Source of the DNA: Macrothele yani
Taxonomy: Eukaryota; Arthropoda; Arachnida; Araneae; Macrothelidae
Assembly: GCA_039090855.1 (NCBI GenBank)
Contig: CM077005.1
Span: 72,536,607-72,600,606 of the forward strand
Length of the DNA: 64,000 nucleotides
Direction of reading: 5' to 3'
Shown here: positions 53,600 to 63,958 of the stretch, in pieces
How the letters are laid out: each line of letters starts with the position of its first letter
How positions within the stretch are numbered: the stretch's first letter is position 1
Made by a program: the position numbers and the translations under genes
Notes under the pieces: model-generated
What the model was told of the DNA's origin: nothing
The model's input: the letters and a program-made list of their open reading frames with translations, nothing else
Databases searched by the model: none

Positions 53600-56500
53600 T
53601 ACATGGGATGTAAGGTCAGGTGATGCGTAACATCACAGCCTCTCCTTGACAAATGTCAACCCCGCCTTCTCGTGGTGCATCCTGTTCCCACTAAAGGGGC
53701 TCTGACGACCGCCAATAGCGGTATAACTATACCATCGGGATCAGAGGAAATGCTATCCCACACTCACCAACCCGCTTGGCCAGCGTGGTGAGTTATGGCC
53801 AAACACCTCCAAAATGACTCTACAACTTAAATCTTGGCCCTCAGTCTCCGGCAGCTGGAATGTACCTGGCCAAGGCAGCGGCCAGTGCGACATGAAGGCA
53901 GAGGGTGCTAAGAATCCCCGGAGGACCGGACTAGGCTGCCATTTGATGCTGACCTTGGCTACCTATAACGGACGCTCCCTATCTTCTGATTCAAGGCTTC
54001 TTGAATTGGAAGAGGAACTACAAAGGATCAAGTGGGACATCGTCGGGCTAAGTGAGGTAAGGAGAAAAGGAGAAGATCTCATTGAACTGAAAAGTGGACA
54101 TCTCTTCTATTATCGTGGGACAGATACTGGCAGAACTAGTGGTGTTGGATTTATAATAAACAAGAAACTGAAGGATAAAGTGGTAGAAGTTGAAAGTTCC
54201 TCTGACAGAGCTGCACGACTCGTTATCCAACTATCGAGAAGATACCAGGCTCAGATTATTCAAACTTATGCACCCACCACAAGTCATCCTGAAGAAGAAA
54301 TTGAAGAATTTTATGAGGAAATTCGTCATCTAAATAATAAAGGTAAGCAGCACTTGAAGATAATTATGGGAGATTTCAATGCAAAAATAGGGCAACGGCA
54401 ACAGAATGAAACTTCAGTAGGTAAATTCGGTCACGGCAACAGAAACCAGCGTGGAAATACTCTCGTTGAGTTTGCAGAGGCAGAAGGATTTTTCATCTTG
54501 AACTCCTTTTTCAAGAAAAAGCCACACAGGAAATGGACATGGAGACATCCAATTGGGACGACAAGTGAAATTGATTTTATTATGTGTAACAAAAAATTCG
54601 TCATCGAAGACTGCAGTGTGCTGAACAAGTTCAACACAGGTAGTGACCATAGATTGGTGAGATGTAAGATGCACCTCAACACTAAACTGGAACGTGGCAA
54701 GCTCATAAGACAAACAAAATGTATTGACATAACCAACCTTAAAAAACACCATAATACTTTCAAGTTGGAACTGAAGAACAGATTCTCTGCTTTAGAAGGC
54801 CTAACATCGGAAGAAGTGGATATTTCGGAAGTTAACAGAAAAGTAACCAAAGCTCTAATGGAAACAGCAACAAAATTAGCTGGGTCTAAGAACAAGTTGC
54901 ATGTGAACAAATTATCAGGAAAAACCAAAATGTTGATGCAAAAAAGAAGAGAGATGAGGACAACTAAAGAAGATGTGACTTCCAAAGTGGAATATATAGA
55001 GCTATGCAAGACAACACGAAAAAGTATCACTGAAGACGTAAGGAAATTCAACTGTGAGCTAGTGAGGAAAGCAATTGAAAACAACCAAAGCCTAAAGATA
55101 GCAAAAGGACATCTCAGTAAGGGAAGAAAACAGATTATGGCTCTGAGAAAAGAAGATGGTTCTATAACAAGAAATAGAGGCAGAAATTTTGACAAGAGTG
55201 AAAGATTTCTACTCCAAATTATATGAAAGGGATGATACATGTACTCCAGACATCATGAAAGGTACCACAGTTCTTCCAGTCCTCCCAGCAGAAGTTGCTC
55301 ATGCAATCAAGAACATGAAGCGGGGGAAAGCTCCAGGAGAAGATGGAATTACTATAGACATCATACAAGAAGCAAGTGGAGAAATTGAAACAGTACTCGC
55401 CCAAATTTTCACTCGATGCCTTAATGAAGGGAAGATTCCTGAGGATTGGAACAATGCTACAATGATCCTGCTACATAAAAAAGGTGACATCGAGGATCTC
55501 AGGAACTACAGACCTATCAGCCTCCTATCAGTGGTTTATAAAATCTTCACTAAAGTTCTTTCACACCGCTTGAAGGTAACACTGGACATGGCTCAACCGA
55601 GAGAACAAGCTGGATTCAGGAGTGGCTACAGCACAATAGATCATATCCACGTACTGAGAGAACTAATTGAAAGAGCGAGGGAATATGAACTTCCATTGTG
55701 CATGGCTTTTATCGATTATGAAAAAGCCTTTGATTCGGTGAAACCATCAGCAGTTACCACGGCTCTGAAATCCTGCGGTATTGAAGATGCATACATTAAT
55801 ATTATTAATAACATCTATGAAAATGCAAGTGCAAAGATTCGGCTGTTTGAAAATACAACGCACATAAAAATTGGAAAGGGAGTGAGACAAGGTGACACCA
55901 TATCTCCGAAGCTCTTTAATGCCACATTGGAAAATGTCTTTCAATCACTGAACTGGGAAAACAAAGGGATAAAGATTAATGGAGATTATCTAACCCACCT
56001 TCGTTTTGCTGATGACGTAGTCATTTTTGCAACTACCCCATCAGAGCTGCAGAGTATGATCCAGGAACTTGCTGACAAGAGTAAAGAAGTGGGATTAAAA
56101 ATGAACTTTCAGAAGACAAAAGTGATGTTCAATGCTTTTACAAGAAATGAAGATTTATCGATTGATGGAGAAAAAGTGGAGATAACAGATACGTATGTTT
56201 ATCTTGGACAGCAGAAATCAAATGAGGGTCACATTGATGAAGAAATTAATCGGCGTACAAAACTTGCCTGGAGAGCTTTTGGAAGAAACAGCATAATTTT
56301 CAAGAGCAATATGCCATTATGTCTTAAAAGAAAAGTGTTTGATCAATGCATCCTTCCAGTGCTTACGTATGGTGCAGAGACGTGGACCTTAACTAAAAGA
56401 GACATACAAAGGCTGCAGACAACTCAAAGAAGCATGGAGAGGTGCATGCTTGGTATAACCAGGAGAGATAAGAAGAGGAACTCGTGGATCCGAAAAATGA

Positions 56501-56790
56501 CGAGAGTGGAAGACATCATGATCAGAGTTAAATCTCTGAAATGGCAATGGGCTGGACATACTGCCAGAAGGACAGACCGTAGATGGACAGCCGAAATTTT
56601 AGATTGGATTCCAAGGGACAGGAAAAGACCCAGAAAAAGACCACATGCGAGATGGGTGGATGAAATTCGTAAATATGCGGGAGTGACATGGAGGAGACTG
56701 GCACAAGACAGACCGTTGTGGAGGAAACTTGGGGAGACCTTCGTCCAGCAGTGGATTGATAATGGTTGACAATGATGATGATGATGATAT
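53600..56790 (+). mobile_element. RTE-type non-LTR retrotransposon, almost complete
   Basis: About 3.2 kb: a GC-richer 5' region (53600-53813, containing TGGCCAGCGTGGTGAGTTAT), one endonuclease-RT gene, and a 3' tail GATGATGATGATGAT just after the stop. A single APE plus RT polyprotein and a trinucleotide tail are typical of the RTE clade. It starts next to a (TA)n tract. No target duplication is certain. Truncated relatives lie at 32115-32425 and 47795-48160. Confidence 0.85.
53814..56769 (+). pseudogene. RTE-type LINE ORF: AP endonuclease plus reverse transcriptase, one frameshift
   Basis: The first part (to 55226) holds an exonuclease-endonuclease-phosphatase nuclease that nicks target DNA. 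ATYNGRSL, GLSEVRRKGED, YAPTTSHPEEEIEEFY, MGDFNAKIG and TGSDHRLV are its motif blocks. Near 55175-55190 a frameshift joins to the second part. There NYRPISLLSVVYKIFTKVL, FIDYEKAFDSV, GVRQGDTISPKLFN and the catalytic LRFADDVVIF mark the reverse transcriptase, followed by the thumb-like region and a C-terminal domain ending QQWIDNG. Both enzymatic domains look intact. 53814 is the first in-frame ATG; MLTLATYNGRS at 53946 is an alternative start. Antisense frames of up to 269 aa here are shadows. Confidence 0.9.
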
Positions 56791-56791
56791 A

Positions 56792-57559
56792 TTACATTAA
56801 TTATTATTTATTATTATTTACTATTATTACAAAATTCTGTACATATTGGTTTTTATTCCTCATACAACATCCAATTGCGTACTAAATTAACTTGCTACAC
56901 TTCATAACAAGATTTTTTATTTCGGATACCATGGCTGAAATGCTACAGGCTCTGGTCAATCACATCATTTCGTGTGCAATTTTACAACAAGAAGAAATTA
57001 TTGCTGATTCCTTTGTGTCTACTGCTGAACATGTGCCAGTACTTACCATAATATTCAAATAGAAGGTGTGACGGCAGCAGCGGGAACAAGCAGTAAAAGT
57101 AAAGATTTGTTTCTAAAAATCAGGATGATTCAGATATTTCTGTAATTTCTATGGTCCATCTACAGCTACGCAGTACTTACTGAGAATCTTATCGTGCGGC
57201 ATAGCCCAAGGCCATCCCCCACGAAATAGTGCAGGCCCATAAAGTTATCACTTATGAAAGAAACAATGACCGTGCAAGAAATCAACAATACAGGGAACCA
57301 GATCAACAAACTCACTCCCGTGGAAGTTCAGATATACGGAAAGAAAATAATTATAATATCAGAATTTTTATTTACAATGGTGGACAGCAAAATAGGCAAT
57401 GCTGTAAATGACACATCTTCGCAGATCTATTATTGTATTTGTAGTGCCACTCCCAAATACATGAATGAAGATAAGATGGGAGGGATGTTTTCGATATCGC
57501 TACATATAAATTTGGCCTCTCTATTTTACATGCCTGGATTATGTTTTTAAATGCCTACT
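56792..57559. other. Stretch without recognised features
   Basis: Starts with ATT/TAT-rich low-complexity DNA after the LINE tail. A 98-aa frame (57254-57550) has no motif I recognise. Confidence 0.4.
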
Positions 57560-57579
57560 TACAGTAGCGAACAAACGTA

Positions 57580-58990
57580 CACTGACGGAAAAAAATTCCA
57601 ACACCACGAAAAAATAGTTGTAGAGGAATAAAATGGCGGCAATACATTCGTATAGGTAACATATTTAATCGACTAAGGTTTCAAGATCACAGCTTATTGT
57701 AAGCGCGAGAAGAGCCATTTTAAATGTGAAATGCTAGTACATTAATAACCGGTGTAACCGCCAGAATGTTGAATGCAAGCACGCAAACGTTCATGCATTG
57801 TGTCGTACAGGTGCTGGATGTCAGTTTGCGAGATGGAGTTCCATGCCTGTTGCACTTCGTCGGTCAATACAGGGACGGTTAATGCTGGTTGGGGGTGGCA
57901 CTGGAGTTGTCGTCCAATGATGTCCCATACGTGCTCGATTGGTGAAAGATCTGGTGATCTAGCAGGCAACGGCAACATGTCGACACTCTGTAGAGCATGT
58001 TGGGTTACAACAGCGGTATGCGGGCGAGCGCTATCCTGTTGTAAAACACCCCCTGGAATGCTGTTCATGAATGGCAGCACAACAGGTTGAATCACCAGAT
58101 CGACGTACAACTGTGCCGTCAGGGTGCGTGGGATAACCATGAGAGTGGTCCTGCTGTCATAGGAAATTGCTCCCTAGACCATAACTCCAGGTGTAGGTCA
58201 AGTGTGTCTCGGCCGAAGACAGGTTGGTTGCAGGCGCTCACCTGGCCTCTTTCTAACCAACACACGGCCATCACTGAGACGCAGGCAGAACCAGCTTTCA
58301 TCAGAAAGCACAACAGATCTCCACTCCGTCCTCCAATGAGCTCTAGCTAGACACCACTGACGTCGCAAAGGGCAGTGGTTTGGAGTAAGTGGAATGCACG
58401 CTACAGGGCATCTGCCTCGGAGCTGTCCTTCAAGTAACCGATTTGTAACAGTTCGTTGTGTCACTGTGGTGGCAACTGCAGCTCGAATTGCTGCCGCAGA
58501 CGCGGTACGATGCGCCACGGCCATAGGTCGTACAGGACGGTCTTTCTTCTCAGTAGTGCCACGTGGCCGGCCGGAACCCGGTCTTTTTGAGGCAGTACCT
58601 TCCCTTCACCACCGCTGACAACAATCATGCGCAGTGGCTACATTCCTGCCAAGTCGTTCTGCAATATTGCGGAAAGAAAATCCACCTTCTCGTAGCCCTA
58701 TTACACGACCTCGTTCAAACTCCGTGAGCTGTTGATAATGGCTTCTTCGTCTTCTTAAAGGCATTCTTGACTAACATCATTACCCTACGTCGAATCTCAA
58801 CGATAACTAACGTTCACGAACGTTACAGCGCGTATTTACAGCAAACCTGCTTTGCATGTTCCGAGGGGCGCTACTGGCGCCACACGTATGCGCCGAGCGC
58901 GAAATTTGCATAGACGTCATCTTACAGATGTACTCTCACCGCCTACCAACTGTCGTTCATCTAACACAACCCTTTCTTGGTGTTGGGATT
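57580..58990 (-). mobile_element. Tc1-like element, family C copy 2, right terminus displaced by inversion
   Basis: Left end CACTGACGGAAAAAAATTCC at 57580 after TA (57578-57579). At 58990 the right repeat stops after GGTGTTGGGATT. The missing tip, CACTGACGGAAAAAAA, lies at 59345-59360 in the opposite orientation. Inverting 58991-59360 restores the whole repeat and a TA. Same family as 21816-23253. Confidence 0.88.
57742..58764 (-). pseudogene. Tc1-like transposase, family C copy 2
   Basis: Start MPLRRRRSHYQQLTEFERGR (ATG at 58764) in helix-turn-helix 1. A stop (TGA) follows CCQRW in the linker, at the same place where copy 1 has TAA. Helix-turn-helix 2 contains AAAIRAAVATTVTQRTVTNR. The first motif reads VVLSDESWFCLR, with the aspartate kept. 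A frame change and stop lie near 58170. The C-terminal half then runs from VIPRTLTAQLY to the end: VLQQDSARPHTA (aspartate kept), LSPIEHVWDIIG (glutamate kept), end HSGGYTGY at 57742. All three acids are present, so it is better preserved in the active site than copy 1. Confidence 0.87.
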
Positions 58991-59182
58991 CCATTTATTT
59001 CAAGCGCGTGGAAACAACTTACCAAAAACCGTGACCGTCAGAATTCTGATGATGACACAATGATTTTAATGTTTACGTTCCATTCGTCCTGATGAAGCCG
59101 AGCCAGAAGCTCTGCGAAACTATAGTCGATATATAATAAACCTTTGATTGTGGTAAACGTTGTAATTTTTACTTTAATTTGT
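58991..59182 (+). mobile_element. Penelope-like element 3' tail, copy 1
   Basis: From CCATTTATTTCAAGCGCGTG to GTGGTAAACGTTGTAATTTT, nearly identical to 60113-60304 (1122 bp away, same orientation). It contains the end of the PLE reading frame and its non-coding tail (TCGTCCTGATGAAGCCGAGC). It lies within the inverted segment and, before that inversion, pointed the other way. Confidence 0.8.
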
Positions 59183-59343
59183 ATAATCTTTGCGATTAAG
59201 CTCGGTACCTGATCTGTGTTTAGGTTTCCGATCCATCTGCATATGGGTCATGCTTACAATTGAGTAACACATATCATATCCCAAAATGACCCGATTTGGT
59301 CCAGCAGAAAAAATATTATGGTCAAAAAAGTGTTTCGCCAAAT
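59183..59343 (-). mobile_element. Family D subterminal fragment (displaced by inversion)
   Basis: CCCAAAATGACCCGATTTGG, GTCCAGCAGAAAAAATATTA and AAAAAGTGTTTCGCCAAATA match 61630-61700 of the right end of family D. After re-inversion the segment continues the left repeat at 57562-57579. Confidence 0.8.
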
Positions 59344-59360
59344 ACACTGACGGAAAAAAA

Positions 59361-60140
59361 TGACTGCTTATCATTTCTTGACGTCCTTGTGTCACGCTCT
59401 GAAGGATCCTTCAGCACAACAGTTTATCGAAAACCATTCGCTGTTTCCTTACCCCCACATGCAAAATCAAATCACCCATGGAAACAAAAATATCTGCCTT
59501 CTACACATACGTATATCGTGCAATACATATATGCTCAGCTGAGGATTCCTCGCAGAAAGAGCTAGATTTTCTTAAACGAATTGCAGTACACAGAGGATAT
59601 ACACGTTCCGTCGTAGATAAAGCTGTCCACAAATTTAGGAAACCAAAGCCTGTCTGCTCACTCACGCCGGTAGACCACCCAGTACGACAGAAGTGGGCGG
59701 TTATCCCATTTGCTCCAGAGATTTGCTTCGGAATATCAAAAATTCTCAAGAATTTTAATTTTAAAGTTATTTTCAAACCCATAAACAAGATAAATTTTTT
59801 CGGATCCAAAGATTACGTCGAAGATATAAATTCCTGGGGAATTTATCAGATACCTTGTGAATGTGGACTTTCGTATAGAGGACAGACCCACAGGGCTTTA
59901 ACTTTCCGTGTGAAGGGACACCAGACCTACGTACGGAATTGTGAACTGAAGAAGTCGTCTATAGCACAGCATTGTCACGAAAACAACCATAAATTTCGGT
60001 TCGGAAACGCTATGCTTATTGATAAACCTGATTCAACGATGAAGCTTAATGTATTAGAAGCTTTTCACATATACCGGAACTCTTCACTGCTTGTCAACGA
60101 CATGACGTCGACTCCATTTCTTTCAAGAGCGTGGAAATAA
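59361..60140 (+). pseudogene. PLE protein: RT C-terminus and GIY-YIG endonuclease
   Basis: The RT end reads LSFLDVLVSRSEGSFSTTVY then RKPF (59370-59440), followed by a frameshift near 59485. The frame from 59478 to 60140 (220 codons) continues with a basic linker (HKFRKPKPVC) and the nuclease. WGIYQIPCECGLSYRGQTHR at residues 120-139 holds the GIY and YIG-like (YRG) motifs and the CxC pair. KGHQ and SIAQHCHENNHKF follow at about 146-172. The isoleucine-to-arginine change in YIG is unusual. It is 5'-truncated, with most of the RT missing. Confidence 0.82.
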
Positions 60141-60304
60141 CTTACCAAAAACCGTGACCGTCAGAATTCTGATGATGTCACAATGATTTTAATGTTTACG
60201 CTCCATTCGTCCTGATGAAGCCGAGCCAGAAGCTCTGCGAAACTATAGTCGATATATAATAAACCTTTGATTGTGGTAAACGTTGACATTTTTACTTAAT
60301 TCAA
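59361..60304 (+). mobile_element. Penelope-like retroelement, 5'-truncated
   Basis: Contains the last part of the PLE reverse transcriptase, the GIY-YIG nuclease and the 3' tail. It begins abruptly after the A-tract of the family C tip at 59360. PLEs insert by target-primed reverse transcription and are often 5'-truncated or joined to an inverted piece of themselves; this copy and the one at 19390-20061 both show such pieces. Confidence 0.8.
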
Positions 60305-60426
60305 CACCACAAGCTTGTAGTCATAAATTATATATCATACAAATTGACCAACAAAGTAGGTGTGTATCACATTAATTTAATACAATGATAACAGAAAACA
60401 AGTATAAAAAAACGACAAAACAATAA

Positions 60427-61443
60427 CTAATACTTAGTGGGATAACCACGAGACTTAATAACAGCTGCACAATGGGCCGGCATCGAGTCCACTAGCTTCT
60501 CGACGGCGACTTGCGGAATTCACACCCATTCTGCAGACAGCTGGTCGAACTTCCGGGCCCTATTCCGGAAGGTTTTCTTCGCACATCGTATCTCCAGCTC
60601 CTCCCACATGTGCTCGATGGGGTTGAGGTCTGGAGATTGGCTTGATCAGTCTAGAAGTGTGACCTGTTGCTGCTGGAAGGCTGCCTTCGCTACTCTGGAG
60701 GTGTGCTTCGGGTCTTGCTGCATGATCCATCCGGGTGGCATGTTCTGGTTTGCCCATGGGAAGTCATCGTTGACGAGCATGTTCGTGTAGCTCTGGCCGG
60801 TCATTATTCCATCAATCTTGAGGATGGGGCCCATTCCATTGCGAGAGAAGGCGTCGTAAACCATCAGCGATCCTCCTCCGTGCTAGACAGTCGGCTGAAT
60901 GAACTGGGGATTGAATCTCTGGCCACACGGACGTCGTACGTACCGGATGCCATCACTTCCGAACAAGTTGAACTTGCTCTCGTCGGTGAAAAGCCCCTTA
61001 CTCCTGTCCGCCGTGGTCCAGTATCGATGACGGCGCGCGACCGCGACACTGGCTCGTCGATTCTTGACTCCGACTAGTGGTTTCTCGGCGGGGTGTCTTC
61101 CATTCAATCCACCAACAATGAGACGACGGGAAATGGTCATTCGGCTGACGTTCAGGTCGTCGCTGTCGGGGAATTCGGTGGCGATGTCCACAACAGTCAA
61201 GGTGGGATCAGCACGAGATCGACGGAGGATGCGTCTATCCTGACGCAACGTAGTGGAACGAGGCCTACCACATCGCGGACTGTTCTCGACGGTCCCAGTC
61301 TTCTTATAACGTTGCAGGATAGCTGAAATGGACTGGTGTAGGATCTTCAGAGCCCTCGCAATGTCGGTGACGCGCATTCCGGATTCCATCATGTTCACGG
61401 CCGCCTGGCGAGCTCCAACAGGGATCTCCGCCTTTTTACCCAT
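60427..61443 (-). pseudogene. Tc1-like transposase, family D, three in-frame stops
   Basis: One frame of 339 codons from MGKKAEIPVGARQAAVNMME to GYPTKY. Helix-turn-helix 1 contains RVTDIARALKILHQSISAIL, a hook GRPRSTT follows, and helix-turn-helix 2 ends SRMTISRRLIVGGLNGRHPA. The first motif reads GLFTDESKFNLFGSDG. Stops follow PTV (60880-60882), LLD (60643-60645) and AEWV. The second motif is IMQQDPKHTSR; related Tc1 proteins have QQDNDPKH, so two codons are missing and the acid spacing is 32 instead of 34. The third motif LNPIEHMWEELE is intact. Confidence 0.88.
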
Positions 61444-61716
61444 TTCTGAAAACCTAAGATTGACTTATTATCACACTACACATTACAAAACCCACAAAAA
61501 TCACAAAAACATGCAGCAAACAAATGAGCAATAATTGGCGACTCATGAATATGGCCCATTTCGAACGACAAGTTCGCTCTGAGCGAAATACAAACTACGT
61601 GGCATTGTAACAAACGAGTCACCACATATCATATCCCAAACTGACCCGATTTGGTCCAGCAAAAAAAAAAATTATGGTCGAAAAAGTGTTTCGCCAAATA
61701 CTTTTGTTCGCTACTG

Positions 61717-61927
61717 GTTACTTCGTATAAGCTGGGTAAGAAGAAATGGCAGACGAGATAAAAAAAAACGGTTTCTGTGAAAAAAAAAAAAAGGAACTTA
61801 TTCGCGAAAATTTCAGAAAGAAAATGCGATTGATGAAAACCAACTCATGGAGGAAGAAGTGAAAATTTCAATGACGGCAACACAGGTCGCCGCCTTTTTC
61901 AGAACCCGAAACTTTCAGCAAAAATAA
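61717..61927. other. Short stretch with A-runs
   Basis: Two A-rich tracts (near 61762 and 61783) and a coding-like fragment KKEELIRENFRKK without further support. Confidence 0.35.
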
Positions 61928-62040
61928 CTGGCATTCATCAAAATTTAATACAGAGCTTTGGAAAAGATCTGTATTAAATTTTGATGAATGCCAGGAAAAA
62001 GAGTTATGAGAATGGTTCCACCATTCTCATAGCTCTTTTT
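61928..62040. repeat. Two adjacent hairpins
   Basis: Hairpin 1: 27-bp perfect arms 61928-61954 and 61968-61994 (CTGGCATTCATCAAAATTTA...) with a 13-nt loop. Hairpin 2: 21-bp arms 61996-62016 and 62020-62040 with one mismatch and a 3-nt loop. They are only one base apart. Possibly a small fold-back insertion in the ORF remnant that follows. Confidence 0.85.
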
Positions 62041-62046
62041 CTAGCT

Positions 62047-62593
62047 TCTCAGCAAATCCTGATAAATTTGATCTTTACACACGTGAAACAAAAATCTATT
62101 CTTAAAGCTGTATCCATGGTTTTATACATCTGTCACTGTGCATAAGGGGCTTATACGTAGAGCACAGGCCATTGAATATGAAATTTTTCCAATTGGTTTG
62201 CTTTCCAAAGAAGCGCAAGAGGCTAGGAATAAACACATAATAAAATTCCGTGAAACCCATGCACGAAAAACTTCACTAAACGACACACTGCAAGATGTTC
62301 TGAATCTACTGTTGATCACTTCAGATCCTTACATCTCAAACATGCTTACTTTACACCAGAAGAAGACATTTACTTTATCCCTGGAAGTCCAACAGCTCCT
62401 GAAACAACCGCAATTAATTGAAAGCAAAAAAAGCCGAAGGCGAGGAGAAAAAATAGAAGATGAGGAATATGACGAGGAATTTGATGATCAAAAAGAAGAC
62501 AAGGAAGTGTCTTCTTCTATTGATGATAATGAGGAGGAAAATTATGAAATAGAAATATCTGCTATTGATCATAGCAATAAGAATATCTGGTAA
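62047..62593 (+). pseudogene. Unidentified TE-like ORF, conserved-looking N-part and acidic tail
   Basis: Decayed codons KFDLYTRE and LYPWFYTSVTVHKGLI run into IFPIGLLSKEAQEARNKHII then KFRETHARKTS and LLLITSDPYIS. Blocks of this form (YPWYYMPVTVHK, PIGxLSEEAQEARNK, LLLTSDPYIS) are ones I associate with uncharacterised transposon-like proteins in arthropods; this is memory, not a search. The C-terminal third is strongly acidic with a basic patch (KKSRRRGEKIEDEEYDEEFD). No catalytic motif is visible. A frameshift lies near 62100. The open part is 62138-62593. Confidence 0.4.
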
Positions 62594-62660
62594 TGAATTA
62601 ATCATTAATCATATATGGCATGTATATATGTATTTTTTTGTACTGTATGCATATGTATTT

Positions 62661-63939
62661 GGTGTGCAACTTAATTCTCGGACACAAGCACGACACGTTC
62701 ACAGCAAATTATAGCAAATCGAATACGTACCTAATCAGGAAAATAATACCCGTCGTGTTAGATACATTTGAGCCATCGGTCAGGGTCCTGCCAAATACCA
62801 CTGCGGCAAAAAGAGGGCTGTTTCGAGTTGATGAAGTCATCAATACTTGTGTGGACCTCCTCCACAGAAGTGAAGTGCATATCACTCAGGTGATGTTGCA
62901 GGGAGCTAAAGAGGTGATAGTCCGACGGGGCGAAGTCTGGAGAATACGCCGGATGGGAAAAAATCTCCCATCCCAGGTCGATGATCGTGTTTAAAGTCGT
63001 TTTTGTGGTGTGAGGACGCGCATTATCCTGAAGCAACAGGACTGACCTTCTGCCCTTGCCGGTGTATGGCCTTTTCGCCTCCATTGCGTTACTCACACAA
63101 ATGAGTTGCTTACAATAACACTCAGCATTGACCGTTTCACCAGGTTTGAGCAACTCATAGTGTATGGCACCGCGCTGATCCCTCCATACGCACAGCAACA
63201 ACTTCCTGGCATGGATATTCGGTTTGGCGGTACTCGTGGTAGGCTGACCTGGATAAACCTACGATTTGCGCGGCTTAGGATTATCGTAGAGGATCCACTT
63301 CTCATCACAGGTCACAATCTTGTGGAGGAAATCTTTCTTCTTGAATCTGGAAAGCAAGGACACAGCAACATCGTAGCGCCTAGACTTGTTCCCATCTGTG
63401 AGTTGATGGGGCACCCAACGGCTCTCTTTGTGAATCCGTCCGAACTTGTTCAGGGGCTTTGCAATGGCTTGTCATGTTACTCCGAGTTCCTGGGTTAGCC
63501 CTGAATGTGTGCGACAGAGATACGCGTCCAACAGTTGTTCCAGTTTCTCATCGTTAACTTTCTGTAACTGTCCCGGACGTTCTGCATCACGGAGATTGAA
63601 ATTTCTCTACTTAAACCGCTAGAACCACTTCTTATACGTACTGTAGGACACAGCAGCCTCACCCAAAGCAGCACAGATCATTTGCTGGGCTTCCGCGTTT
63701 GTTTTTTTTCAGCTGAAACGTGAACAACGGGAGGCAGTGCCTTAAATGTTGTTTTTCGAACGACATTGCTTTCACCGTCCACTTTCGTCCCTCCTGTCAC
63801 TACAGCTGTGAGCGGTTAAGGTTGCCTGGAAAGCAGTTGGATGGCGTTGCAATCAGCCATTATCGTACACAGCTATTTACATTTGCTGACGTTCTATGAT
63901 TGCTTGCGGTAAAAGGGGCAGAGAATTAAGTTGCCCACC
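62661..63939 (-). mobile_element. mariner element
   Basis: Element of about 1.28 kb, the usual mariner size. Terminal repeats GGTGTGCAACTTAATTCTC (left) and GGTGGGCAACTTAATTCTC (right, reverse complement). TA at 63940-63941; the left TA is changed. One transposase gene inside on the minus strand. Confidence 0.88.
62758..63766 (-). pseudogene. mariner transposase (DD34D), broken
   Basis: The start MSFEKQHLRH at 63766 is placed by the usual mariner N-terminus. The N-terminal half has frameshifts and stops (about 63660-63470). The middle reads IVTCDEKWILYDNPKPRKS, with the first catalytic aspartate. The last 147 codons are open (63201-62758): KLLLCVWRDQRG region, GETVNAECYCKQL, then LLQDNARPHTTK and YSPDFAPSDYHLFSSLQ. 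There are 34 residues between the second and third aspartates, the mariner DD34D signature. The end is WLKCI. Antisense frames are shadows. Confidence 0.88.
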
Positions 63940-63958
63940 TAATACATATAGACGTGTG

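Larger units (their letters stand above)
57562..61716 (-). mobile_element. Tc1-like element, family D, with nested family C and PLE
   Basis: The left tip CAGTAGCGAACAAACG (57562, TA at 57560-57561) matches the right tip, whose reverse complement is CAGTAGCGAACAAAAGTATT (ending 61716). The inner part of the left repeat (TTTGGCGAAACAC and on) is found inverted at 59183-59342. Read together, both ends carry a long terminal repeat of about 90 bp or more. A family C element is inserted at the TA inside the left repeat, and PLE sequence separates the left subterminal part from the transposase. Confidence 0.65.

Noticed and set aside
54431..55240. 269-aa antisense frame within the LINE
   Set aside because: It is the reverse shadow of the endonuclease region, whose plus-strand frame has clear motifs; the antisense protein has none.
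63106..63498. 130-aa plus-strand frame in the mariner
   Set aside because: Antisense shadow of the mariner transposase.
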